A stretch of 64,000 nucleotides of DNA from Streptomyces sp. NBC_00691 (lineage in GTDB: Bacteria > Actinomycetota > Actinomycetes > Streptomycetales > Streptomycetaceae). The position numbers were made by a program, and so were the translations under genes. Shown in pieces: positions 7,809 to 16,688 of this stretch. The stretch's first letter is position 1; each line of letters begins with the position of its first letter. The stretch spans positions 7,006,001-7,070,000 of the forward strand of contig NZ_CP109007.1 in assembly GCF_036226665.1 (NCBI RefSeq), in the 5' to 3' direction. Below the pieces are notes generated by a model that worked only from the letters and a program-made list of their open reading frames with translations, made no database searches and was not told the origin of the DNA.

Positions 7809-9059
7809 TCAGCCGGCCGCCGGCGCGTGCGCCTGTTCGGCGCCCGCTGCGGGCAGCTCCGGCACATGTCGTTCGGGTAGGTTCAGCTCCGGCAGGTTCA
7901 GCAGGGGCGCGACCGGTTCGGGCGTGGCCGGATCGGGCCGGACCGAACGGCGGGCGGAGAGGTCGGTCGAGCGGGGCGCGGGCACCGACCGGACGGTCCA
8001 CCGGGCAGGGGTACGCGCCCGCGTGGAGCCCGTGTTCCGCTGCTCGGGCGACACCGCGGGCCGGGACGGCGCCGGGTCGGCCGGCGACCCGGGCCGGGGT
8101 GAGAGCGCGGGCGGCGTCGTGAGCCCGGGCAGGGTCGCCGCCGCAGGAGCCGGCACCGTCACCACCTCGGGGCGTGCCGCCGGAGCGGCCGTCTCGGGGG
8201 AGCCGCCCTTCGTCAGCAGCACCACACCCCGTGCCGCGACCAGCGACGCGCCGGCCGCGACCAGCCAGCCCCACGCGCCCGCGCGGAACGTCTCGCCGAG
8301 CAGAGCCACTCCTATGATCGCGGCGGCCGCCGGGTTGGAGAGGTTGACCACGGCGAGCGGTGCCGCGAGGCCGCCCCGATAGGCGGCCTGCGAGAGCAGG
8401 AGGCCGCCCGTCGCGAAGCCCGAGATCAGTACCGCGAGGAGCGCGGTCTGCCACCAGGCCGGCTTGCCGCCCGGGAGTTCGAGCGCGAACGCGGCCGTCA
8501 GCGTCTGGGTGAGCGCGGAGGCGACGCCCGAGGCGATCCCGGAGGCCGTGGCGTGCCCGAGCCCGCGAGGCGCGTGCCCCTTGGCCGTATGCCGGCCCGA
8601 GGCGAGCGCCACGATGAGGAGTGCCGTCGCCGCGGCGACGACCAGGGACTCGCGCAGGCTGAGCGCCTCGCCGGGTTCCGTGGGGCCGGTCACCGCGACC
8701 AGTCCGACCAGACCGGCCAGGGTCCACAGCGCCCCGCGCCACTCGGTGCGGGTCACCCGGCGCCGCGCCGCGTACGCCCCGAGCGGCAGCGCCGCCACGA
8801 GGGTCAGGGCGCCGAGCGGCTGGACCAGCGTCAGCGGCCCGTAGTGCAGGGCGGCCACGTGGGCGAGGGCTCCGGCGGCGTTGAGGCCGACCGCAGACCA
8901 CCACTGGCTTCGGGCGAGCAGCGCGCGCAGCGCCCCGCGCCCGTCCTGGACGGGGGAGGCGGCGGCGAGCCGGGACTGGGCGACGGCGGCGAGCGCGTAT
9001 CCGGCGGCGGAGACGAGCGAGAGGAGCACCGCGACGACGGTGCCGGTGGCGGGGTTCAT
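7809..9059 (-). CDS. DMT-superfamily membrane transporter with Pro-rich tail
   Basis: Integral membrane protein, 416 residues, of the drug/metabolite transporter (EamA-like) type. About nine hydrophobic helices fill residues 5-290, including ALHYGPLTLVQPLGALTLV and VNLSNPAAAAIIGVALLGE, typical of the repeated EamA halves. Residues 295-416 are a Pro/Ala/Thr-rich, cationic hydrophilic tail that is probably disordered. The ATG overlaps the PAP2 phosphatase stop by four bases (ATGA), so it is co-translated with that gene. Substrate unknown. The long tail is unusual for the family. Confidence 0.8.
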   Translation of the reverse strand: MNPATGTVVAVLLSLVSAAGYALAAVAQSRLAAASPVQDGRGALRALLARSQWWSAVGLNAAGALAHVAALHYGPLTLVQPLGALTLVAALPLGAYAARRRVTRTEWRGALWTLAGLVGLVAVTGPTEPGEALSLRESLVVAAATALLIVALASGRHTAKGHAPRGLGHATASGIASGVASALTQTLTAAFALELPGGKPAWWQTALLAVLISGFATGGLLLSQAAYRGGLAAPLAVVNLSNPAAAAIIGVALLGETFRAGAWGWLVAAGASLVAARGVVLLTKGGSPETAAPAARPEVVTVPAPAAATLPGLTTPPALSPRPGSPADPAPSRPAVSPEQRNTGSTRARTPARWTVRSVPAPRSTDLSARRSVRPDPATPEPVAPLLNLPELNLPERHVPELPAAGAEQAHAPAAG

Positions 9060-9922
9060 CGGAGGGCTCCGACCGGGAGAGGGGTCGTACCGACCTGGCG
9101 GGGTACGGGTGGGGGTGCCGTCCGGTGGCCGGGGGCGCGGACGGCGAGCAGGGCGAGACCGAGCAACGCGGCGGCGGCGAGCGCGTCGAACCAGTAGTGG
9201 TTGGCGGTACCGACGATGACGAGCAGGGTGAACAGCGGGTGCAGCAGCCACAGGACCCGCCAGCGGGAGCGGGTGGCGGCGATCAGGCCGATCGCGACCA
9301 TCAGGGCCCAGCCGAAGTGCAGCGAGGGCATGGCCGCGAACTGGTTGGCCATGGAGTCGGTCTCCGGCGTCGCCCCGTACACCGAGGGGCCGTAGACCCG
9401 CGCGGTGTCGACGAGCCCGCTGGCGGCGAGCATCCGGGGCGGCGCGAGCGGCATCAGCAGGTGGAGGGCGAGCGCGGCACCCGTGACGAGCGCGAGGACG
9501 CGGCGCGACCACACGTAGTGGGCGGGGCGGCGCAGATACAGCCAGACGAGGAAGGCGAGCGTGGCCGGGAAGTGCACGGCCGCGTAGTAGGTGTTCGCGG
9601 CCCGGATCAGCGGTTCGCCGTGCAGGAGCAGCTGCTGGATCGTTCCCTCGCCCGGCAGGTGGAGCGCGCGCTCGGCGTCCCAGACCCGGTCGGCGTTCCG
9701 GAAGGCGCGGGACTCGTGGCCGTTGGCGAAGAGCCGGCCGAACTTGTAGACGAGGAAGAGCGCGGTGACGAGCGCCAGCTCGCGCAGGAGGGGCGGTCTC
9801 ACGGACTCGCCGCCGTCCCCCTCGCCGCTCCCGTGGCCGTCGCGTCCGGAGGGGCCGCGGGTAGGCGTCAGCCCCGATCCGGCAGGACGTGGTCCTGGTA
9901 TCCCGCGTATCCCGGCAGCCAT
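9056..9922 (-). CDS. PAP2-superfamily membrane phosphatase
   Basis: Membrane-bound phosphatidic-acid-phosphatase-type enzyme (PAP2 or inositolphosphotransferase subgroup), 288 residues. The core motifs are visible: MPSLHFGWA with His202, and GTANHYWFD with His242 and Asp246. Five to six hydrophobic helices surround them. The first 42 residues are Gly/Arg-rich and cytosolic-looking. The ATG start follows GAGGG. It is first in a two-gene operon with the DMT transporter and diverges from a TetR gene across a 38-bp palindrome, which makes regulation by that TetR protein likely. The substrate could be a lipid phosphate or polyprenyl phosphate. Confidence 0.88.
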   Translation of the reverse strand: MAAGIRGIPGPRPAGSGLTPTRGPSGRDGHGSGEGDGGESVRPPLLRELALVTALFLVYKFGRLFANGHESRAFRNADRVWDAERALHLPGEGTIQQLLLHGEPLIRAANTYYAAVHFPATLAFLVWLYLRRPAHYVWSRRVLALVTGAALALHLLMPLAPPRMLAASGLVDTARVYGPSVYGATPETDSMANQFAAMPSLHFGWALMVAIGLIAATRSRWRVLWLLHPLFTLLVIVGTANHYWFDALAAAALLGLALLAVRAPGHRTAPPPVPRQVGTTPLPVGALR

Positions 9923-9981
9923 CGCGCGGCCCTCTAATCCGTCATATCGCCAACAAACGGAGTGAGCCTAGATCCGATTTC

Positions 9982-10019
9982 ATCGAGACGCAAGCGTATC
10001 GATACGTTTGCGTCTCGAT
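9982..10019. promoter_or_regulatory. 38-bp near-perfect palindrome, TetR-type operator
   Basis: Arms ATCGAGACGCAA...TTGCGTCTCGAT enclose a core CGTATCGATACG. One base pair of 19 mismatches. It sits between the divergent PAP2 and TetR genes, about 60 bp from each start. Size and location fit an autoregulatory TetR-family operator, perhaps two overlapping sites. Confidence 0.75.
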
Positions 10020-10072
10020 TGTGCACCCCCTACTCTCGTATGTGCAGAGACAGAGGTGTCCGGGAGGGATCG

Positions 10073-10765
10073 ATGTCCACGTCCGCGTCCACATCAACGT
10101 CCACGTCAGCGTCCGAGGCGGAGTCCTCGCCGGCGACCTCGGCGGGGTCCGTGCCGAGGCCGGCGTCCACGGAGGCCGCCACCGCCGCCGCCCGCCGCAG
10201 CAAGATCACGCCGGAACGCGAGACGGAGCTGTACGACGCCGTGCTCTGCCTCCTGCGCGAGGGCGGATACGACTCGGTGACCATGGAGGGCGTCGCGGCC
10301 CGCACCAAGTGCGGCAAGGCCACCCTCTACCGGCAGTGGGGCACGAAGCCGCAGCTCGTCACAGCCGCGCTCGCCCAGCGCCGCTGCACCGTCTTCACCG
10401 GCATCGACACCGGCACCCTCGCCGGTGACCTGCGTGAGGCGGGCCGGATCGCCGCCTCCCACCGCGAGCGCGACGCCGAACTCATGGAGGCCGTCGCCCA
10501 GGCCTTCATCCAGCACCCCGACCTGCGCGCCGCACTCCGCGAGACCGTCATCGCCCCCGAGGTCGCGGCCATCGACGCGGTCGTGGCGCGTGCGGTCGAG
10601 CGGGGCGAGGTCGCCGCCGACAACCCCGCGATCGGCTTCGTCGCCCCCTGCTTCATGGGCATGCTCCGCATCGAGCGGCTCTTCGAGGACCGCTTCACGG
10701 ACGTCTCGACCATGCGGACCTTCGTCGACGCCGTCCTCCTTCCGGCGCTGCGCGTCGAGGGGTGA
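10073..10765 (+). CDS. TetR-family transcriptional regulator
   Basis: One-component regulator, 230 residues. A Ser/Thr/Ala-rich low-complexity leader (about 40 residues, STSASTSTSTS) precedes the TetR N-terminal domain, in which DSVTMEGVAARTKCGKATLY marks the helix-turn-helix (about 66-85). The C-terminal part matches the usual ligand-binding region (PDLRAALRETVIAPE). The ATG start follows GGGAGGGAT. It diverges from the PAP2/DMT operon and probably controls both itself and that operon through the intervening palindrome. Ligand unknown. Confidence 0.92.
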   Translation: MSTSASTSTSTSASEAESSPATSAGSVPRPASTEAATAAARRSKITPERETELYDAVLCLLREGGYDSVTMEGVAARTKCGKATLYRQWGTKPQLVTAALAQRRCTVFTGIDTGTLAGDLREAGRIAASHRERDAELMEAVAQAFIQHPDLRAALRETVIAPEVAAIDAVVARAVERGEVAADNPAIGFVAPCFMGMLRIERLFEDRFTDVSTMRTFVDAVLLPALRVEG

Positions 10766-10794
10766 GTCGCGGGCCGGTCCGTCAGGCTGGAAGC

Positions 10795-11220
10795 ATGCCC
10801 GCAGAGCCCACACAGCCCGCGGAGCCGGCCAGGCCCGCGCAGTCCGCACCGCCCTCCCACCGTGTCCGCGTCCGCCGGATCTACGAGCCCCCGTCCCCGG
10901 ACGACGGCGTACGGGTCCTCGTCGACCGGCTCTGGCCGCGCGGACTCGCCAAGACCGACGCCCACATCGACGAGTGGCCGAAGGCACTCACGCCGTCGAC
11001 CGAACTCCGCCGCTGGTACCACGGAACCGAGGGCGCGTACGAGGAGTTCCGGCGGCGCTACGAGGCCGAACTCGAAGCGCCCGACGCGGCGGCGGCCCTG
11101 GACCGGCTGCGGAACCTCGCGGCGCAGGGGACGATCACCCTCCTGACGGCGGCCAAGGACCCGTCGGTGAGCCACACGTCCGTCCTGGTGCGGGAACTGG
11201 ACCCGCAGGCGGGGGCGTAA
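10795..11220 (+). CDS. DUF488 family protein
   Basis: Small cytoplasmic DUF488 protein, 141 residues from the ATG used here. Recognised by VRVRRIYEPPSPDDGVRVLV, followed by DRLWPRGL and the ELRRWYHG segment characteristic of the family. Function of the family is not established. A GTG at 10762 overlaps the TetR stop (GTGA) and would add 11 residues and couple translation; neither start has a well-spaced ribosome site. The first 25 residues are a Pro/Ala linker. Confidence 0.85.
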   Translation: MPAEPTQPAEPARPAQSAPPSHRVRVRRIYEPPSPDDGVRVLVDRLWPRGLAKTDAHIDEWPKALTPSTELRRWYHGTEGAYEEFRRRYEAELEAPDAAAALDRLRNLAAQGTITLLTAAKDPSVSHTSVLVRELDPQAGA

Positions 11221-11223
11221 CCC

Positions 11224-11898
11224 TCAGGCCGGGTCCGTCCGCAGCCGGGGCGCCTCGGAGGCGGCGTCGACGAGGACGGGACGGGCGGCGGCCCCCGAGG
11301 CGTCGGCACGGGCGGCTCCGCCCGCTCCGGAGCCCGCGGACGTTAGGGGGCCTCCGGCCGCTCGGGCGTCCGCGGCTGTTCCGGGGCCTCCGGCCGTGTC
11401 GGAGTCCGCGGCCGTTCCTGGCCCTCCGCCCGTGTCGGCGTCTCCGGAGGCGCGGTCGGCCAATTCCCGCGCCCACGCCACGAGTCCGCCGGCGTCGATC
11501 CCGTACGCGGCGGCGGCCTCCGCGTTCCCCGGCCCGCCCGCGAGCCGTTCGGCGCCGCGGCGCAGCAGCCGCGCCCCGCCCGCCGTGTTGCCGCGGGCGG
11601 CGTGCGTCAGGCCCACGGCGAGCTGCGCCAGGCCCTGCCACAGGTCCCGCTCCGACGCGGGCCCGGACTTCCAGGCGTCCTCGAACACCTCGTGCGCGTG
11701 GAACGGCATACCGGCGTCCAGCAGCCGCTGCGCCTCGCGCAGGGTGTCCTCGGGCGTGCGGACGACACCCTCGGGCTGCCGGGGCACACCCTCGGCGCCG
11801 TACGGCAGCGGTCGGCCGAGTCCGTCGCGGGGACGCGCGCTCCGAGCCCGCCCCTCCTCGTCGCGATCCCTGCCGCGGTCACTCGCTGTCCGGTTCAC
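11224..11898 (-). CDS. DUF309 domain protein with low-complexity tail
   Basis: DUF309 protein, 224 residues. The conserved core runs from DGLGRPLPYGAEGVPRQPEG through AQRLLDAGMPFHAHEVFEDA to the helix WQGLAQLAVGLTHAARGN. Function of DUF309 is unknown. The C-terminal 70 residues are Ala/Gly/Asp-rich with repeated GGPGTAAD-type units and probably disordered. The start GTG was chosen because the family's usual N-terminus begins there; the upstream in-frame extension lies in the tRNA leader region. Convergent with the DUF488 gene, with only three bases between stops. Confidence 0.87.
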   Translation of the reverse strand: MNRTASDRGRDRDEEGRARSARPRDGLGRPLPYGAEGVPRQPEGVVRTPEDTLREAQRLLDAGMPFHAHEVFEDAWKSGPASERDLWQGLAQLAVGLTHAARGNTAGGARLLRRGAERLAGGPGNAEAAAAYGIDAGGLVAWARELADRASGDADTGGGPGTAADSDTAGGPGTAADARAAGGPLTSAGSGAGGAARADASGAAARPVLVDAASEAPRLRTDPA

Positions 11899-12183
11899 CT
11901 GTCCATTGTGGCCCGCGTGGCCCCCTTCGCCGCCCAGGGCGGAGGCCAGCCGCCACCTCACCCGCGCGGTCGCCCTCCCGGCGGCGTCAGCCCTCCGGTA
12001 CGAGGAGTCCCGGGCCCGTCTGGACCTCGCCCACGCGACGGGCTCGGCCGCGACCCTCGCCGGAGCAACGTCCCTGGCCACCACCTGCGGCGCGGTGACA
12101 GCCCGTGCGTCAACCCACCCTCCGGAGTGAGGTAATGTTTTCCCTGCACGCCGACGAGGGGGAAACCCCGAGGAGACGCGCAT

Positions 12184-12257
<74 letters not shown>

Positions 12258-12342
12258 CTTTTCGAAGTCGTAGATCGAGGGGCCGTTTCAGAGCAATCTG
12301 AAGCGGCCCTTTGATCGTTTTCGGGGACCACTCGGGGACCAA
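12258..12342 (-). pseudogene. Possible integrase C-terminal tail at the tRNA 3' end
   Basis: Read on the minus strand, this stretch encodes VVPENDQRAASDCSETAP and then RSTTSKSRDDRI, with its TGA inside the tRNA 3' end. I recall such a tail from actinomycete tyrosine recombinases that integrate into tRNA genes; this is memory, not a search. Upstream the frame runs into an ECF sigma relic, with no recombinase catalytic domain. It also contains a direct repeat of TCGGGGACCA. Interpreted as an attachment-site scar. Confidence 0.45.
12280..12312 (+). terminator. Rho-independent terminator of tRNA-Pro
   Basis: A 13-bp stem with arms GGCCGTTTCAGA and TCTGAAGCGGCC (one G-U type pair) closes on a GCAA tetraloop and is followed by TTTGATCGTTTT. 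It begins 23 bases past the mature tRNA end. Confidence 0.85.
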
Positions 12343-12357
12343 CCCGCCTTGACCGCG

Positions 12358-12735
12358 TCAGCGGGCGGCCGCGATCGCAGTGGGCAGGGACCGGGGTGCG
12401 CGGAGCACGCTGAGGTGGGCGGTCAGTCCGCGGTGCGCGGCGGACCGTACCGCTCCCACCCGCTTGCCCAGCACCCGCGCTGCCGCAGGCCCGTCCAGCC
12501 CGACGACCACCCGCAGCAGCACCGCCTCGGCCTGGTCCCGCGGAACCGCCCCAGGTCGCGGGCTATCTCAAGCCACGCGTCGGAGGCCACGTCCTCGGCG
12601 GACTCGCCGACGAGCCCTCTCGGATATCCCAGAAGCCCGGCTGCACGATCCGGTACACGTCGGCGAACGCCTCGTCGTCACCGTTCTGCGCACGCTCCAC
12701 CGCATGTCGCAGAGTGGCGTCGTCCGCCCTTAAAT
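12358..12735 (-). pseudogene. ECF sigma factor relic (frameshift plus internal deletion)
   Basis: Pieces of one ECF sigma factor in two frames. The 5' part reads AVERAQNGDDEAFADVYRIV. A one-base shift near 12632 leads to GLVGESAEDVASDAWLEIAR (region 2). After DLGRFRG the frame jumps straight to region 4, EAVLLRVVVGLDGPAAARVL then GKRVGAVRSAAHRGL, with a deletion of roughly 60-70 codons. The stop follows PTAIAAAR. It cannot make a working sigma factor. Confidence 0.8.
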
Positions 12736-13056
12736 GATCTTCCCTTGGTCTTTCCGCGTCGCGCTGCCCAGCGCATCGCCTTGCGCGGCTGTCAGACCCG
12801 GGCCGGCGACCGTCCCCCGTGACAGCGGCAGAAGCTTCGGCCGACGCGGAACCAGCAGGAAGAGTTCGTACGCGGATTCGTCGGGGCCAAGCTCGGAGCG
12901 GTTGACCACCTTTCCGAGCGGGTTCCACGCCTGTCCGTCGGGTGTCCGGACGCCGACCGGCTGCCGGACGTCGTCGAACGCCGCTTTCACCGCCCCAAGC
13001 AATGGCGCGGCATCGCCACCCGCTACGACAAGCGCCCCGGCCGCTACCTCGTGCAG
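12730..13056 (-). other. Unidentified reading frame fused to the IS256 relic
   Basis: In-frame continuation of the IS256 transposase relic after QTRWT: about 108 codons, including ALVVAGGDAAPLLGAVKAAF and YELFLLVPRRPKLLPLSRG, to a TAA. Amino-acid use looks like real protein but no family was recognised, and it has no start of its own. Probably the tail of another gene joined by deletion. Confidence 0.4.
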
Positions 13057-13692
13057 GGTCCAGCGGGTCTGTCCCCTGACTGTCGAGTCGAGGGACAGGA
13101 TGGCCATGTAGGCGCACTTCAGTGCGGTCTACTCGTTCGGGAAGTGTCCCCGGGCCTTGACCGCCCACCGGATCCTGGCGTTCGCCGACTCGATCGCGTT
13201 CGTGGTGCAGACAATGCGGCGGATCTCGCTGTCGCAGCGGAGGAACGGGGTGAACTCTTCCCAGGCGTTCTCCCACAGCCTCACGATCGCCGGATACTTC
13301 TTGCCCCAGGCGTCGGCGAAATCCGCGAACCGCTCCACCGCGGCCTCCTCGGTCGCCGCGGTGTAGACGGGCCTGAGGACCTTGGCGATCTTGATCCAGC
13401 CCTGGCGGGCAGCGTAGCGGAAGGACTTCCGCAGCAGGTGGACCACACAAGTCTGGACGGTGGTGCGGGGCCAGCCGGTCTCGACGGCGTCGGGCAGGCC
13501 CTTGAGCCCGTCGCATACGAGCATCAGGACGTCGTTCGCGCCGCGGTTCTTGATCTCGGTAAGGATGTGTATCCAGTGCTTGGCACCCTCGCCGCCGTCC
13601 CCGGCCCACAAGCCCAGGATCTCGCGCCGGCCCTCGACGGCGACGGCCAAAGCCACGTAGATGGGCCGGTTGGCGACGGCGCCATCGCGGAT
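13057..13692 (-). pseudogene. IS256-family (mutator-type) transposase relic
   Basis: C-terminal two thirds of an IS256/MULE-type transposase. IRDGAVANRPIYVALAVAVE opens the catalytic region; LMLVCDGLKGLPDAVE holds a conserved Asp; WPRTTVQTCVVHLLR and TNAIESANARIR follow. The N-terminal half, with the first catalytic Asp, is missing. At 13129-13131 an in-frame TAG replaces the codon after RGHFPNE, where the family normally has Gln, and the frame then continues TALKCAYMAILSLDST. No terminal inverted repeats were found. Dead element. Confidence 0.88.
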
Positions 13693-14125
13693 CTCTCGTC
13701 GATCAGCCGGTCGTCCACCGACTTCGCCGGCTGCGGCTCCCCACAGACGACAACCGTCGAAACCGAGCTCCAACTGCTCCTCACCGTACTGACCAGCGCC
13801 GGCGCGTCAGCCGCCGCAGCATCGTCCAGCAACCCGGCGTGAGAGCAGATTCGGTGGGGTGCCGCTCGGTCGTCCCATGCCCGGTCGGTGACGGCGAGTC
13901 CTTCCGAGGAGAAGCCGGGTGTTCCTCTGCCCGGCGTGAACGGCCCTGTTGCCGGCACGAGTACGTGCGGAGCCCGGTGGCGAAATCAGCCGGAAGACGG
14001 CTGGTTGCCTCCGCATATCGCCGGTAGTCCAGCACTCCTGGCGCGTATGAGAATCGGGTGCATCTTCGTTGCACGGCGCCCTGCCGTCGCGCTGCTCGTG
14101 GCTCTTCAGAGGTAGCGTCCCTGTC
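13693..14125. other. Unassigned remnant DNA between IS256 relic and PEP-mutase-like gene
   Basis: Several frames are open on the minus strand (for example EEQLELGFDG near 13770 and ATGPFTPGRGTPGFSSEG near 13935), but none is continuous or recognisable. It looks like fragments of older genes. The right end must contain the promoter of the 14126 gene. Confidence 0.5.
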
Positions 14126-14911
14126 ATGGACCTTCACACCACTGTTGAACGGGCTCGACGCCTCAAGCGGCTGCACGCCGAGTACGAGCCGCTCGTGCTG
14201 CCGACCGTCTGGGATGTCTGGTCCGCGCAGACGGCGGTCGACGCCGGCTTCCTCGCGTTGACGGTCGGCAGCCATCCGCTCGCCACCTCCCGGGGAGCCG
14301 ACGACCATGAGGGACAGACCTTCGAGGAGGTGCTCTCCGCTGTCGCGCCGATCGTCGCCGCCGTAGACGTCCCCGTGTCCGTGGACCTGGAGGCCGGGTA
14401 CGGACAGGAGCCCGCCGATCTCATCGCCGGACTCACCGAAGTCGGCGGCGTGGGTCTCAACCTTGAGGACACTGTCCACTCGGAGGGCGGACGCGTACGC
14501 AGCACCGAGGAGCATGCGACCTTCATCGCGAACCTGCGTGCGGCGGCTGACGACGCGGGGATCCCCGTCTGGGTGAACGGGCGCACCGACCTGTTCCTGC
14601 ACGCGGAGAATCCCGTCGTCGTGCTCCACGAAGCGATCGAGCGGCTGCGTGCGATGGAGCAGGCCGGTGCCGACAGCGTCTACCCGGTGGGCATTCAGGA
14701 TGACGACGGCCTGCTCGCTTCGGTGGTGGATGCCGTCGCCGTTCCCGTGAACGCTACGGCGCATCCCGTCAAGCATGACATCGAGAGGTTCCGTCGCCTT
14801 GGCGTCGGCCGGATCACCTACGGTCCGTTGCTCCAGTTCGCGATGACGGATGCCATGAGGGACATGCTGGGGCCGTGGGGGTCCACGCCGGTGCTCCCCG
14901 CCCGAGGGTGA
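14126..14911 (+). CDS. Isocitrate lyase/PEP mutase family protein
   Basis: TIM-barrel enzyme of the isocitrate lyase/phosphoenolpyruvate mutase superfamily, 261 residues, acting on 2-oxoacid or phosphonate-type C-C/C-P substrates; the reaction is not predictable. SVDLEAGYG (87-93) corresponds to the metal-binding D-x-D-x-GYG loop with the second Asp replaced by Glu. VNGRTDLFL is a further family segment. The ATG start has only a distant AGAGG. No phosphonate genes are adjacent. It is intact among relics and may be an island passenger. Confidence 0.85.
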   Translation: MDLHTTVERARRLKRLHAEYEPLVLPTVWDVWSAQTAVDAGFLALTVGSHPLATSRGADDHEGQTFEEVLSAVAPIVAAVDVPVSVDLEAGYGQEPADLIAGLTEVGGVGLNLEDTVHSEGGRVRSTEEHATFIANLRAAADDAGIPVWVNGRTDLFLHAENPVVVLHEAIERLRAMEQAGADSVYPVGIQDDDGLLASVVDAVAVPVNATAHPVKHDIERFRRLGVGRITYGPLLQFAMTDAMRDMLGPWGSTPVLPARG

Positions 14912-14931
14912 GAACCGGCGTGGCCCGGGAG

Positions 14932-15648
14932 CTACCAGCAGTTGTGGTGCACGACCTCGGAGACCGGACGGCGGCGTACCGGACCGAAGTTGCCCATCGG
15001 CCAGCCGACAGGTATAGCGGCGAAGGTACGCATGTCCTCAGGGATGCCGAGGGCTTGCTTCCACTCCTCCTCCAGCATCAGGTGCCAGATGGTGATGTTC
15101 GCGGCCAGGCCGAGGCCCCGGGCGGCGAGGAGGAGGTTCTGTACGCCAGGGTAGACGCAGGACCCCTCCGCCAGAGCCATGAATCGCTCCTGCGTGTCCA
15201 CCATGCGCAGGCTCGCCTCCGGGCCGAGGGCCTGCGCGGAAGCGGCGTAGCCCTCTTCCGTGACCCGCGGCGCGGGGAACTGATAGCAGGGGATGACCAG
15301 CACCGGGGTCTCTGCGAAGTGATCACGCTGGTACTCGATCGCGGCGACCATCCGACCGTAGGCGGCATCGTCCATCCCGGCCGGGGCCAGCGCCCCCGTG
15401 GTGGCGAGGTAGGCATCCACGCAACGCTTCCACAGCGGAGCGAGACGATCCATGACGTCCCGGTCGGTGACGACGACGTACTCGAAGCGCTGCATGTTGC
15501 CGCCGCTGGGTCCCCAGACCGCAGCCTGGACGAGCTGCTCGACGAGCTCCTCGGATACTGGGTCGGGCTTGATGCGGCGCATGGCTCGCATGGTGGACAT
15601 GGTCTCGAAGAGACGCGGATCAGGGTCCGCACCGGTGAAATCGATCAT
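14932..15648 (-). CDS. Nitroreductase-family flavoprotein
   Basis: FMN-dependent nitroreductase fold, 238 residues. MRAMRRIKPDPVSEELVEQL is the typical N-terminal FMN-binding Arg segment, AAVWGPSGGNMQRFEYVVVT the next loop, and GVQNLLLAARGLGLAANIT the C-terminal core. Likely NAD(P)H-dependent reduction of nitro compounds, quinones or a related substrate. An upstream in-frame ATG at 15681 has a better ribosome site (GAGGTG) and would add 11 residues, but that DNA borders the IS5 relic. Convergent with the PEP-mutase-like gene. Confidence 0.86.
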   Translation of the reverse strand: MIDFTGADPDPRLFETMSTMRAMRRIKPDPVSEELVEQLVQAAVWGPSGGNMQRFEYVVVTDRDVMDRLAPLWKRCVDAYLATTGALAPAGMDDAAYGRMVAAIEYQRDHFAETPVLVIPCYQFPAPRVTEEGYAASAQALGPEASLRMVDTQERFMALAEGSCVYPGVQNLLLAARGLGLAANITIWHLMLEEEWKQALGIPEDMRTFAAIPVGWPMGNFGPVRRRPVSEVVHHNCW

Positions 15649-15729
15649 GACCGCGGAGTGTAGGCCCCCTGACCCCAGCATGAGCACCTCGCACATCACT
15701 CGTCGTGTGGCTGCCGCCGTCGCTGCGGG

Positions 15730-16400
15730 TGATGCACCGTTCGACCGAGCTGCGCCGCTTGTACGCCTCGGCGTCGAAGGCCGGCGGTCGGCCGCCGGCA
15801 CGGCCTCGTCGCAGGCGGTGGCCGATCTGGTCGGACGGCTGGCGGATGACAGCGCGGATGCCGCGTCGGCGGAGGTGTTCTCGGATCGCGCGGGATGAGT
15901 ACGCACGGTCCGCCAGGGCGGCATCGGGCCGGGTCCTCGGTCTTCCCGGTCCGCTTCGCGGAACGCGGATGGCGGCCACGACGGTCTCGAAGGCCGGAGC
16001 GTCACCCGCCTGCCCTGCGGTGACGTGGAGGACCAAGGGCCTTTGCATTGCCGTCGCTGGCGAGGTGAACCTTCGTGCTCAGGCCGTCTCGGGAGCGTCC
16101 GAGGGCATGGTCGTCGGGTTCGGCCCTGCCCGGAGCCCCATTTTTCTGGCTCCGGCGGCGTGCTGGTGGGCCCGGCGGATGGTGGAGTCCACCGACACCG
16201 TCCAGCCAATGTCGTCAGCACCCTCGACCGCTGTCAGGACCGCGGCAAGGATGCGTTCCTCCAAGTGCCTTCCACGGCCCACCTGATCAGACGTTTGTGA
16301 GCAGTCCGGAACGAGCCGAGTTCGTCCGGCAGATCCCGCCAGGGCGAGCAGGTGCGGTACTTCCAGGCGGTGGCCTCCAGGTCCGGCGGTGATCGGCCGA
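15730..16400 (-). pseudogene. IS5-family transposase relic, multiple frameshifts
   Basis: Transposase pieces in three frames on the minus strand. The order is SPWRDLPDELGSFRTAHKRL near 16330; then, after a shift, DIGWTVSVDSTIRRAHQHAA near 16200; then, after another, EPDDHALGRSRDGLSTKVHL; then LVLHVTAGQAGDAPAFE to IRVPRSGPGRPRTRPDAAL and AYKRRSSVERCI. The DDE catalytic region is broken by shifts, and the C-terminus after VERCI is lost. No inverted repeats were found. Non-functional. Confidence 0.87.
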
Positions 16401-16688
16401 CCGCCGACCGCGGATCGGATCGGCCGGGACATCGACGCCTGCTTGCTCGTGCAATTCCGGGGCGACATGGACGGAAGCGACGTTTTCACGCCGTACTCAG
16501 GTGCTGGGCGGATCAGCCGCTGCGGCGCAGCGGGTTCGCCCGGCTGCGCTGCCTGCCGCAGTCTGGCTGGCAGGCGGGCATCACACACATTCGTTGCCGA
16601 GCGACCCGGTACGGTGCCCGCGGGGGCTGCCACTCCGGAAGGGCGAGGCAGGTGACCTCACCCCGCCGCCCCGGAAGCGTTGTCGGAT
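16401..16688. other. Non-coding remnant DNA
   Basis: About 290 bp with no recognisable gene on either strand. Open frames have shadow-like translations. Nothing specific was seen. Confidence 0.5.

Noticed and set aside
13057..16400. Active insertion sequences
   Set aside because: Both transposases are broken by truncation, an amber codon or frameshifts, and no flanking inverted repeats or target duplications were seen.
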